Shown piece after piece: positions 13,931 through 20,352 of a stretch of DNA of 20,352 nt; position 1 is the stretch's first letter; each line of letters starts with the position of its first letter. A program made the position numbers and the translations under genes. The notes beneath the pieces were generated by a model. That model had not been told where the DNA came from and did no database searches. It saw nothing but the letters and a program-made list of their open reading frames with translations. Location of the stretch: contig CAXSEF010000060.1 of assembly GCA_964236535.1 (NCBI GenBank), positions 1 to 20,352 of the forward strand, in the 5' to 3' direction. The stretch comes from CAXSEF01 sp964236535 (GTDB lineage Bacteria; Pseudomonadota; Alphaproteobacteria; Acetobacterales; Acetobacteraceae).

Positions 13931-15076
13931 ATGCCACCCAGTGGCGGTCCTGCAGCGCTGCCGCCCTTGGCCACGATCGGGATCGTGGGCGGGGGACAGC
14001 TCGGGCGGATGTCGGCAATGGCCGGCGCACGGCTCGGCTATCGCTGCCATGTGCTGACGCCCGAGACCGACAGCCCGGCCGGGCAGGTCTGCGATGAGGT
14101 GACACTGGGCGACTACGAGGACCCGGCGATCCTGCGCGTATTCGCCAAAGCGGTCGACGTGATCACTTTCGAGTTCGAGAACGTCAGCGCCGCGGGGCTC
14201 GACCTGCTGGCTTCGCTGCGGCCGGTGCATCCCTCGCCGGCGGTGCTGCGGATCAGCCAGGACCGGCTTGCCGAGAAAGGCTTCCTCAAGGCAGCCGGCG
14301 TCGACACGGCGCCGTGGCGCGCGGTGGCGGACCGTGCGGGGCTTGACGCCGCAGTGGCCGAGCTGGGGCTGCCGGCGATCCTGAAGACCACGCGGCTTGG
14401 CTATGACGGCAAGGGGCAGGCGCTGCTCCGTGACGCCACTTCGATCGAGGCGGCCTGGGCGACGCTGTCGCCACGGCCGCTGGTGCTGGAGGGCTTCGTC
14501 GATTTCGCCTGCGAGGTCAGCGTCGTGGTGGCGCGCAGTGCAGACGGGCGGGTGGTGGCGTTCGACACGGTGGAAAACCGGCATCGTGACGGCATCCTCG
14601 ATCTCACGCTGGCACCGGCGCGGGTGACGGACGAGGTGGCCGCGGAGGCGCAGCTTGTAGCGCGGCGGGTTGCCGAGGCAGCAGGTCTGGTGGGGCTGCT
14701 CGCGGTCGAGATGTTCGTGACCGCAGATGGGCGAGTGCTGGTCAACGAGATCGCGCCGCGGCCGCATAATTCCGGCCACTGGACGCTGGACGCCTGCCCG
14801 GCTAGCCAGTTCGAGATGCACATGCGGGCTGTAGCCGGGCTGCCACTGCCCGAGGCGGTGCGGCACTCCGATGCGGCAATGAAAAACCTAGTGGGGCCTG
14901 TGGAGGCCGCCTTGTGGCCGGCGGTGATGGCGTCGCCAGGGCTGATCGGACACCTGTATGGCAAGGCGGAGGCGCGGCCGGGACGCAAGATGGGGCACGT
15001 GACGCGGCTGTTTCCACGCGGGACACTGCCGGGAGACTTCGGGGTGTCTGCGGCGTTGGGGGTGTTGGCAAGCTGA
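13931..15076 (+). CDS. purK: 5-(carboxyamino)imidazole ribonucleotide synthase
   Basis: An ATP-grasp enzyme that makes N5-CAIR from AIR, bicarbonate and ATP, feeding PurE. The 381-aa protein shows the preATP-grasp nucleotide motif GGGQLGRM (20-27), EFENV (81-85), the ATP-grasp loop TTRLGYDGKGQ (153-163), and VNEIAPRPHNSGHWT in the metal-binding part. An in-frame GTG at 13925 would add two residues. ATG 13931 is preferred, and neither has a clear ribosome-binding site, consistent with coupling to purE. It is the last gene of the DUF465-purE-purK unit. The 323-nt gap that follows is convergent with the deoxyribosyltransferase gene. Confidence 0.95.
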   Translation: MPPSGGPAALPPLATIGIVGGGQLGRMSAMAGARLGYRCHVLTPETDSPAGQVCDEVTLGDYEDPAILRVFAKAVDVITFEFENVSAAGLDLLASLRPVHPSPAVLRISQDRLAEKGFLKAAGVDTAPWRAVADRAGLDAAVAELGLPAILKTTRLGYDGKGQALLRDATSIEAAWATLSPRPLVLEGFVDFACEVSVVVARSADGRVVAFDTVENRHRDGILDLTLAPARVTDEVAAEAQLVARRVAEAAGLVGLLAVEMFVTADGRVLVNEIAPRPHNSGHWTLDACPASQFEMHMRAVAGLPLPEAVRHSDAAMKNLVGPVEAALWPAVMASPGLIGHLYGKAEARPGRKMGHVTRLFPRGTLPGDFGVSAALGVLAS

Positions 15077-15399
15077 CGGGCAGCCAGGCAAGGCCAAAAA
15101 CGTGGCTTCCGGGCACTGCGCAGCTTAATTCACAAGAATGCCAGTGTCCAAATCAAGCGGTCAAAGGGCCGCCGGTCTTGTGCGGGCCGGGGCAGTACCG
15201 ACCTCAGCTTGCTGATTCACAACGTCGCGACGAGACCGGCCGGCAGAGGTATTTAAGCAGGCCTTTGGCTTGGGTGCTCGTCGCGCTCACCTCGTGATAT
15301 GCCGTTGGGGCATGATCCACGGCGATCAGGCAATGTCACGACCAGCGCCGCTGGAGCTCCCCACGTTTGTCCTGCAGGAGTCCGGCGCGCTAGACGGGA
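15077..15399. other. Gene-free convergent gap after purK
   Basis: No coding family is recognised. An inverted repeat CGCGACGAG (15226-15234) / CTCGTCGCG (15277-15285) with a 42-nt spacer and a smaller ATGCC-GTTGG-GGCAT hairpin (15299-15313) are present. There is no clear terminator for purK and no clear copy of the dispersed repeat. Confidence 0.45.
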
Positions 15400-15957
15400 C
15401 TATCTAAGCGCCTTCATGGCCAGCGCCACGCAGGTCTCGAACGCCCCCAGGTGGCTCCATCGATCCACTCCGGGCGAGCCCAGTAGGATGTCGCCCGGCG
15501 CCGTCGCACAAGCCAGCATGAGGTTGTCGGCCAGGCCGAACGATTCGATTTCCAGGCCGTCAGGGTCGCGCCAGGTATCGCCATGCTGCGTGGCGCCCGG
15601 CCAAGTCAGGCAGCGGACACGGTAGGGGTCGACGGCGTTGCTCCAGGCGAACACCGGGCGGCCGAGAGCGCGGGCGAAGCCGAGTTCATAGGCAGTGCCG
15701 TTGTCCGCCCCGGGGCCCCGGAACGGCGTGAGGTTGGCGACGAGCGCGTCCGAGCGAAGAATGTGCGCCTCGTTGCGCAAAGCGATCGCCTGGGCGGGCG
15801 GGAGGAAGCTCCAAGCAGGGGGTTCGTCGGGCAGGGCGTCGAGAGGGAAGACGCCCTGCAGGCCATGGGCGGTGCAGATGCGCCTGAGGCGCTCGCCTCG
15901 GGCGGAAGCGTTGGGGAGGAAGACGTCGGGGCCGGCCAGGTAGACGCGCTTGGTCAC
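15400..15957 (-). CDS. Nucleoside 2-deoxyribosyltransferase-like protein
   Basis: Family members exchange or hydrolyse the base of (deoxy)nucleosides and nucleotides. The 185-aa protein has the family fold markers: YLAGPDVF (6-13), D70 in RSDALVANLTPFRG, and DNGTAYELGFA (85-95) with the candidate nucleophile E91 and partner D85. The motifs are intact, so it should be active, but substrate preference (salvage transferase versus 5'-phosphate N-hydrolase such as DNPH1-like) cannot be told. The start is GTG 15957; an in-frame stop closely upstream excludes a longer form. It stands alone, convergent with purK and divergent from alaS. Confidence 0.88.
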   Translation of the reverse strand: MTKRVYLAGPDVFLPNASARGERLRRICTAHGLQGVFPLDALPDEPPAWSFLPPAQAIALRNEAHILRSDALVANLTPFRGPGADNGTAYELGFARALGRPVFAWSNAVDPYRVRCLTWPGATQHGDTWRDPDGLEIESFGLADNLMLACATAPGDILLGSPGVDRWSHLGAFETCVALAMKALR

Positions 15958-16003
15958 GAGGTTCCGCCCGGTAAAGTATTAGTTTGGCGGCAAGCAGGGC
16001 AGC

Positions 16004-16062
16004 GAGCAAGGCTGGATCCTGAACAGACACGCAAAGGGCAGGCGTCCCTTCAATTCCATTCC
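16004..16062 (+). repeat. Dispersed intergenic repeat, copy F (degraded)
   Basis: GCAAGGCTGGATCCTGAACAGACACGCAAAGGGC, followed by a CCTTCAATTCCATTCC-like end, keeps the order of elements of the family (GCAAGGCTGGGCTCTGCCCAGACCCGCAAAGGGC), but the central stem is lost by substitutions. It lies between the deoxyribosyltransferase and alaS. Confidence 0.55.
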
Positions 16063-16103
16063 GCTGGGGGGCACACTCCCGTGGCCGGTGCCGCAAAGTG
16101 CGT

Positions 16104-16138
16104 GCGGGTCCGGTAAGCTCAGCCCCACCGGACCCCGC
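16104..16138 (+). promoter_or_regulatory. First hairpin upstream of alaS
   Basis: GCGGGTCCGGT (16104-16114) pairs with ACCGGACCCCGC (16127-16138) over 11 bp with one bulged C and a 12-nt loop. It lies about 120 nt before the alaS start. It could be an upstream terminator or attenuator or part of a structured leader. There is no T-run. Confidence 0.45.
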
Positions 16139-16186
16139 CTTGAAGGAAGAAGGGCCAAGCTGGGCTAGCGCTGTGCTTTTGCATCG

Positions 16187-16240
16187 CCTGAATGTGCCCT
16201 CGGTCGGCGAGCTGTGCTTTAACCGTGGGGCACATTCAGG
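16187..16240 (+). promoter_or_regulatory. 13-bp perfect inverted repeat in the alaS leader
   Basis: CCTGAATGTGCCC (16187-16199) and GGGCACATTCAGG (16228-16240) are perfectly complementary. Inside, CGGT (16201-16204) and ACCG (16222-16225) extend the stem, leaving a loop of about 17 nt. The 3' arm ends 15 nt before the alaS ATG and contains the only AGG that could act as a Shine-Dalgarno. The motif GCTGTGCTTT occurs at 16170-16179 and again in the loop at 16211-16220. E. coli AlaRS is known to repress its own gene through a palindrome at its promoter. A similar role or an RNA switch is inference. Confidence 0.65.
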
Positions 16241-16255
16241 ACACTCGCGACCGCC

Positions 16256-18955
16256 ATGGCTTCTGCTCCCACCGTCACCTCCGGCAGCTTCGCCGCCAGC
16301 AACGACATCCGCGCGACGTTCCTGGACTTCTTTGCCGCCCGCGAGCACCGCGTGGTCGAGAGCAGTTCGCTGGTGCCACGCAACGACCCGACGCTGTTGT
16401 TCACCGCGGCCGGGATGGTGCAATTCAAGAACGTGTTCACCGGACAGGAGCGCCGGCCATATACTCGCGCCGCCAGTTCGCAAAAATGCCTGCGGGCGGG
16501 CGGCAAGCACAACGACCTCGACAACGTGGGCTACACTGCGCGCCATCACACATTTTTCGAGATGCTCGGCAATTTCAGCTTCGCCGACTACTTCAAGCCG
16601 CTGGCGATCGAGCTGGCATGGACGCTGCTGACGCAGGAGTTCGGGCTGCCGGCCGAGCGGCTGCTGGTCACGGTGTATCATACCGACGACGAGGCGGCGC
16701 TGCTGTGGCGGCAGATCGCAGGGCTCGACGAGCGGCGGATCATCCGCATCGCGTCGGACGACAACTTCTGGCGCATGGGCGATGTCGGGCCGTGCGGGCC
16801 GTGCTCGGAGATTTTCTACGACTATGGCGAAGCGGTGGCGGGCGGGCCGCCGGGCTCGGCCGAGGAGGACGGGGACCGGTTCACCGAGATCTGGAACCTC
16901 GTGTTCATGCAGGAGGAGGAAGGCCCAGCTGACGTGCGCACCCCCCTGCCCCGGCCGTCGATTGACACCGGGATGGGGCTGGAACGGATCGCTGCAGTGC
17001 TGCAAGGCGTAGGCGACAACTACGCCACCGATACGTTCCGGGTGCTGATTGCAGCGTCGGTGGAGGCGACCGGGGTGTCGGCATCGGGCGCATTCCGCGC
17101 GAGCCATCGCGTTGTGGCGGATCACCTGCGTTCGACGGCGTTCCTGATCGCCGACGGGGTACTGCCGTCCAACGAGGGGCGCGGCTACGTGCTTCGCCGA
17201 ATCATGCGCCGAGCGATGCGGCACCTGCACCGCATGGGCACGCGCGAGCCGGTGTTCGACCGGCTGCTGCCGGCACTGGTCCGGCAGATGGGCGGCGCAT
17301 ACCCCGAACTGGTACGCGCCGAGGGGCTGACCGCCGAGACGATGCGGCTGGAGGAGGGCCGATTCAAGGCGATGCTGGAGCGCGGCCTGGGTCTGCTCGC
17401 CGAGGAGACGGGCCGGCTGGGCGAGGGCCAGGCGCTGCCGGGCGGGGTGGCGTTCCGACTGCACGACACCTTTGGCTTCCCGCTCGACCTCACGCAGGAC
17501 GCGCTGCGCGAGGAAGGGCGCGGGGTCGACGTCGCGGGGTTCGAGGCGGCGATGGCGGATCAGCGGCGGCGGGCGCGGGCGGCCTGGTCCGGGTCCGGCG
17601 ATGCAGGGACCGAGCGGGTGTGGTTCGAACTGCGCGAGGCGGTGGGGGCCAGCGAGTTCCTGGGCTATGCCACCGAGGTCTCAGAGGCGCAGGTGGTGGC
17701 ATTGGTGGTGGATGGCGTGGCGGTGGCCGAGGCGGGCGTGGGCGCCGCGGTGGCCATCGTGCTGAACCAGACGCCGTTCTATGGCGAGAGCGGCGGCCAG
17801 GTCGGCGACAGTGGGGTGATCAGCGGGGCAGAAGGCCTGCAGGTGGCCGTTGGCGACACGCAGCGGCGGGTAGGCGAGCTGGTCGTGCATGTGGGGCGGG
17901 TCGAGGCCGGGGTGGCGCGGGTTGGCGCTGCGGTGGTGGCGCAGGTCGATCATGCGCGGCGGAGGGCAATTCGGGCGCATCATTCGGCGACGCACTTGCT
18001 GCACGAGGCGCTGCGGCGGCGGCTAGGCACGCATGTGGCACAGAAAGGCAGCCTGAACGCGCCGGATCGGCTGCGCTTCGACGTGAGCCAGCCGCGGCCG
18101 GTGACACCGGAGGAAATCGCCGCGGTGGAGGCTGATGTCAACGCGCGCATCCGCGAGAACACGGCGGTCACGACCCGGCTGATGACTCCGGCAATGGCGG
18201 TGGCGGAAGGGGCGATGGCGCTGTTCGGCGAGAAGTACGGCGACGAGGTGCGCGTGGTGGGCATGGGCGGGCCGGATAGCGACAGTTCATCGGAAGGCAG
18301 GGTCGGACGGCCATGGTCCGTTGAGCTTTGCGGCGGCACCCATGTCCAGCGGACCGGCGACATCGGGCTATTCCGCATCGTCTCCGAGGGGGCGGTCAGC
18401 GCGGGCGTGCGACGGATCGAGGCGGTGACAGGGGCTGCGGCCGAGGCGCTGGTGGCTGGCCAGGCGGCGCTGCTGCTGCAAGCCGCGGCAGTGGTCAAGG
18501 TGCCGGCGGCGGAGCTTGCCGAGCGGGTGGCGGCACTGGTGGAGGACCGGCGGCGGCTGGAGCGCCAGGTGTCGGAGCTGCAGCGACGGCTGGTGACCGA
18601 GGGATCGGGTGGCGTGATCGAGGAGATCGGCGGCATTCGGCTGGCGGCTCGTAACCTGGGCGAGGTGGCACCGCGCGAGCTGCGGGGCCTGGCAGAAGCG
18701 ATCGCCAAGCCGCTTGGGGCCTGCGTGGTCGCGGCGCTCTCGACAGCGGAGGGCAAGGTCAGCGTGGTGGTGGTGGTGGACGAGACGCTCACGGGGCAGG
18801 CCAGTGCGGTGGATCTGGTGCGCGCGGCCAGTGCGGCGGTGGGTGGCAAGGGCGGCGGCGGCAAGCCGGGTGTAGCGCAGGGCGGCGGGCCGGAGCTGGC
18901 CCGGGTGGAGGCGGCCTTCGAGGCGATACGGAGGGCTTTAGGGGGTGTCGGTTAG
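16256..18955 (+). CDS. alaS: Alanyl-tRNA synthetase
   Basis: It charges tRNA-Ala and edits mischarged Ser/Gly. The 899-aa protein has all family parts: class II motif 1 around LVPRNDPTLLFTAAGMVQF (39-57), motif 2 region KCLRAGGKHNDLDNVG through HTFFEMLGNFSF (77-109), motif 3 GMGLERI (239-245), the editing site HHSATHLLHEAL (575-586), the metal-binding CGGTH (692-696) and a C-Ala domain to the end. The length is slightly above the roughly 880 aa usual in alphaproteobacteria, due mostly to an N-terminal extension of about 13 residues before the conserved SNDIR. ATG 16256 has no ribosome-binding site of its own other than bases in the leader hairpin. No operon partner is evident. Confidence 0.97.
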   Translation: MASAPTVTSGSFAASNDIRATFLDFFAAREHRVVESSSLVPRNDPTLLFTAAGMVQFKNVFTGQERRPYTRAASSQKCLRAGGKHNDLDNVGYTARHHTFFEMLGNFSFADYFKPLAIELAWTLLTQEFGLPAERLLVTVYHTDDEAALLWRQIAGLDERRIIRIASDDNFWRMGDVGPCGPCSEIFYDYGEAVAGGPPGSAEEDGDRFTEIWNLVFMQEEEGPADVRTPLPRPSIDTGMGLERIAAVLQGVGDNYATDTFRVLIAASVEATGVSASGAFRASHRVVADHLRSTAFLIADGVLPSNEGRGYVLRRIMRRAMRHLHRMGTREPVFDRLLPALVRQMGGAYPELVRAEGLTAETMRLEEGRFKAMLERGLGLLAEETGRLGEGQALPGGVAFRLHDTFGFPLDLTQDALREEGRGVDVAGFEAAMADQRRRARAAWSGSGDAGTERVWFELREAVGASEFLGYATEVSEAQVVALVVDGVAVAEAGVGAAVAIVLNQTPFYGESGGQVGDSGVISGAEGLQVAVGDTQRRVGELVVHVGRVEAGVARVGAAVVAQVDHARRRAIRAHHSATHLLHEALRRRLGTHVAQKGSLNAPDRLRFDVSQPRPVTPEEIAAVEADVNARIRENTAVTTRLMTPAMAVAEGAMALFGEKYGDEVRVVGMGGPDSDSSSEGRVGRPWSVELCGGTHVQRTGDIGLFRIVSEGAVSAGVRRIEAVTGAAAEALVAGQAALLLQAAAVVKVPAAELAERVAALVEDRRRLERQVSELQRRLVTEGSGGVIEEIGGIRLAARNLGEVAPRELRGLAEAIAKPLGACVVAALSTAEGKVSVVVVVDETLTGQASAVDLVRAASAAVGGKGGGGKPGVAQGGGPELARVEAAFEAIRRALGGVG

Positions 18956-18958
18956 GAA

Positions 18959-19005
18959 CAAAGGCTGGGCTCTGCCCAGACCTGCCACGGGCATGCCAGC
19001 ATGGA
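18959..19005 (+). repeat. Dispersed intergenic repeat, copy G
   Basis: AAAGG then CTGGGC-TCT-GCCCAG (perfect 6-bp hairpin, 18965-18979), ACCTGCCACGGGC and a diverged tail. It begins 4 nt after the alaS stop and may act as its transcript-end hairpin. Confidence 0.65.
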
Positions 19006-19132
19006 CCGGCCTCCTGTAGGGGTGAGGTACTAACCCGCGTCAAGTGCCGCTTGGCTTGGTAACGATTTCGAAGGGCTCCGCTCGTTGGCCCGGTTGGACA
19101 GACCCCACCCTTGCTTTCCGATCGGAGGCACG

Positions 19133-20062
19133 ATGCAGCGCGGCGTGTGGATGGCAACCGTGGCGTTACTCGCCGCGTGTCAGGCGACACCGACGCCACA
19201 GGCCTGCGTGGCACAGTGGCACTCGACTCTGCCGGTGGTGATGCGCGGTGCGCTGGCGGTTGTGCCGGCGGCGGTCAACGGCCAGGTAGTGGGGCTTGGA
19301 CTGGACACCGGGGCGCAGACCACGACAGTGACGCCGGAGCTGGTGGCGTCGCTGGATCTGCGGCCCGACCCTGGGATGAGCGCACTACGGGTGAGCGGGA
19401 TGGGGGGCAATGCATACTCGCAGGTGGTCGCGCTGGACTCATTGCGTTTGGGCGGGGTGACATATCGCAAGATCGACGTCTTCGCGGCGTCGCTCGGCAA
19501 AGTTGGACGGCAGACGGAGCTGCCGGTGGCGGGGCTGGTGGGCGAGGACCTGCTGTCGCGCTACGAGGTGGGTTTCGACATCGGCCACCGCGCCGTGAGT
19601 CTGTACAGTGCGCGGGGATGCGCCAGCGTGAAGCCGCCGTGGAGCGCGCCGGTGGCCATTCCGCTTCGGCTATCGGAGAACAATCATCTGTTGTTCCCGG
19701 TGGAGCTGGACGGACAGCCGATGACGGCGATGCTGGACAGCGGTTCGGCAAGCGACATGGTCCTGGAGCGTGGCGCAGCGCGGCTGCATTTGGGTGTCGA
19801 AGCGTTGGCGGCCGACCGGGTTTTGCCGATGCAGGGCGTGGGCGAGCGGCTGGTGCAGGCCCGGTTGCACCGCTTTGCGAGCCTGCTTGTAGCCGGCGAA
19901 CAGCTGCGTGACGTGCAGATGCTGGTGTTGGACGCGGTGTTGCCGGGTGTGGACCTGATCCTGGGTATGCCATTCCTGCGCGAGCGGCAGGTGTTCATCT
20001 CGCACGAGACAGGGCAGATGTTCGTAAGGCCGGTGAGGGCGTTGCCGTTGGCGCCCAAGTAG
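19133..20062 (+). CDS. Lipoprotein with two retropepsin-like aspartic protease domains
   Basis: This 309-aa protein begins MQRGVWMATVALLAACQA. The LAAC lipobox with C16 predicts a lipoprotein anchored in the periplasm. It carries two half-domains of the clan AA (retropepsin-like) type. The first has LGLDTGAQTTTV (D58-T-G) and ends GLVGEDLLSRYEVGFDIG (134-151). The second has AMLDSGSASDMV (D202-S-G) and ends LILGMPFLRERQVFIS (275-290). Retropepsins dimerise to bring two D[TS]G motifs together, and here both are in one chain, so an intramolecular active site is plausible. The start at 19133 is firm: CGGAGG is at 19123-19128. An in-frame ATG at 19085 would destroy the lipoprotein signal. The substrate is unknown and it stands alone between alaS and the window end. 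Confidence 0.82.
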   Translation: MQRGVWMATVALLAACQATPTPQACVAQWHSTLPVVMRGALAVVPAAVNGQVVGLGLDTGAQTTTVTPELVASLDLRPDPGMSALRVSGMGGNAYSQVVALDSLRLGGVTYRKIDVFAASLGKVGRQTELPVAGLVGEDLLSRYEVGFDIGHRAVSLYSARGCASVKPPWSAPVAIPLRLSENNHLLFPVELDGQPMTAMLDSGSASDMVLERGAARLHLGVEALAADRVLPMQGVGERLVQARLHRFASLLVAGEQLRDVQMLVLDAVLPGVDLILGMPFLRERQVFISHETGQMFVRPVRALPLAPK

Positions 20063-20093
20063 ACTCTAGGACGGATCGGGGTGGGTCATGAGG

Positions 20094-20250
20094 AAGGTCA
20101 GGCTCCTGCCCTGGACCGCTGGCGCCTGAACCCCCGACCTGCATACGATCGACTTACAACCAGTGCGGGCGTCAGTCCGCCTGGCTTATGAAAATCGTTT
20201 TCAAAGGCCTCCAGCGGTTTGCGGATCTGGACAGAGCCCGGCCTTGCCCT
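20094..20250 (-). repeat. Dispersed intergenic repeat, copy H (long form)
   Basis: It opens AAGGTCAGGCTCCTGCCCTG and closes GGATCTGGAC-AGA-GCCCGGCCTTGC, with the same order and nearly the same length as copy D (8655-8817). Inside lies the palindrome TGAAAA-TCG-TTTTCA (20189-20203). It lies downstream of the aspartic-protease gene. Confidence 0.6.
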
Positions 20251-20332
20251 GGGTTGCGGCGTGACCCGCTAGGCGACGTATTGGCGATGCAACGAGTCTA
20301 GGTGTTTGGTCCTGAAGTGAGGTGACGGGGAT

Positions 20333-20352
20333 CAAGGCTGGAAATGCCTGGG
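20333..20352 (+). repeat. Possible repeat copy I, cut by the window edge
   Basis: ATCAAGGCTGG followed by AAATGCCTGGG resembles the start of another AAGGCTGGG-type copy that runs off the window. Only 20 nt can be seen, so this is weak. Confidence 0.3.

Noticed and set aside
15077..15399. Possible structured RNA after purK (9-bp inverted repeat with a 42-nt spacer)
   Set aside because: The arms are short relative to the spacer in GC-rich sequence. There is no further helix or promoter to support an RNA gene.
19085..19132. Upstream ATG for the aspartic-protease gene
   Set aside because: It would bury the lipoprotein signal. The ATG at 19133 has a good CGGAGG ribosome-binding site.

Overview
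The window is about 20 kb of GC-rich chromosomal DNA. Its gene set is almost entirely core metabolism and housekeeping, and it looks alphaproteobacterial, most likely Acetobacteraceae (Rhodospirillales). The clues are the accA/xerD/aroK-aroB neighbourhood, a DUF1013 (TrcR-type) regulator, a DUF465-purE-purK cluster, a zinc-ligand-free L31, a ChvA/NdvA-type exporter and intergenic repeats of the kind AAGGCTGGGCTCTGCCCAGA, which I associate with that family. The placement is inference from recognised families, not from a search. I see no CRISPR array, transposase, phage gene, rRNA or tRNA.

Layout. From the left, a minus-strand group runs small membrane protein -> xerD -> accA (2841 down to 581), after a gene-free stretch at 1-580. 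Diverging from it is a plus-strand fused shikimate kinase/3-dehydroquinate synthase (aroKB, 2953-4728). A gene-free convergent gap follows, then three minus-strand genes: a CBS-domain protein, a ChvA/NdvA-like ABC exporter and pyridoxal kinase pdxY (8621 down to 5192). Everything that follows is on the plus strand except two short genes. In order these are an old-yellow-enzyme-type oxidoreductase overlapping an LTXXQ (Spy/CpxP-like) envelope protein, rpmE, an Hsp20 chaperone behind a probable ROSE RNA thermometer, trcR, a minus-strand DUF465 gene, a second DUF465 gene translationally coupled to purE and followed by purK, a minus-strand nucleoside 2-deoxyribosyltransferase-like gene, alaS behind a structured leader, and a lipoprotein with two retropepsin-like domains.

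How it works together. accA (malonyl-CoA), aroKB (chorismate), purE-purK (AIR to CAIR), pdxY (PLP salvage), alaS and rpmE are biosynthetic or translation genes. xerD resolves chromosome dimers. trcR and hsp20 are regulatory and stress genes. The OYE/LTXXQ pair and the aspartic-protease lipoprotein look like redox and envelope functions.

The most interesting signals are non-coding: a ROSE-like thermometer before hsp20, a 13-bp perfect inverted repeat just upstream of the alaS start, and a dispersed intergenic repeat family with about nine copies, none inside a gene. The aroK-aroB fusion with a low-complexity N-terminus is the main protein-level oddity. I did not find a convincing wholly new multi-gene system.
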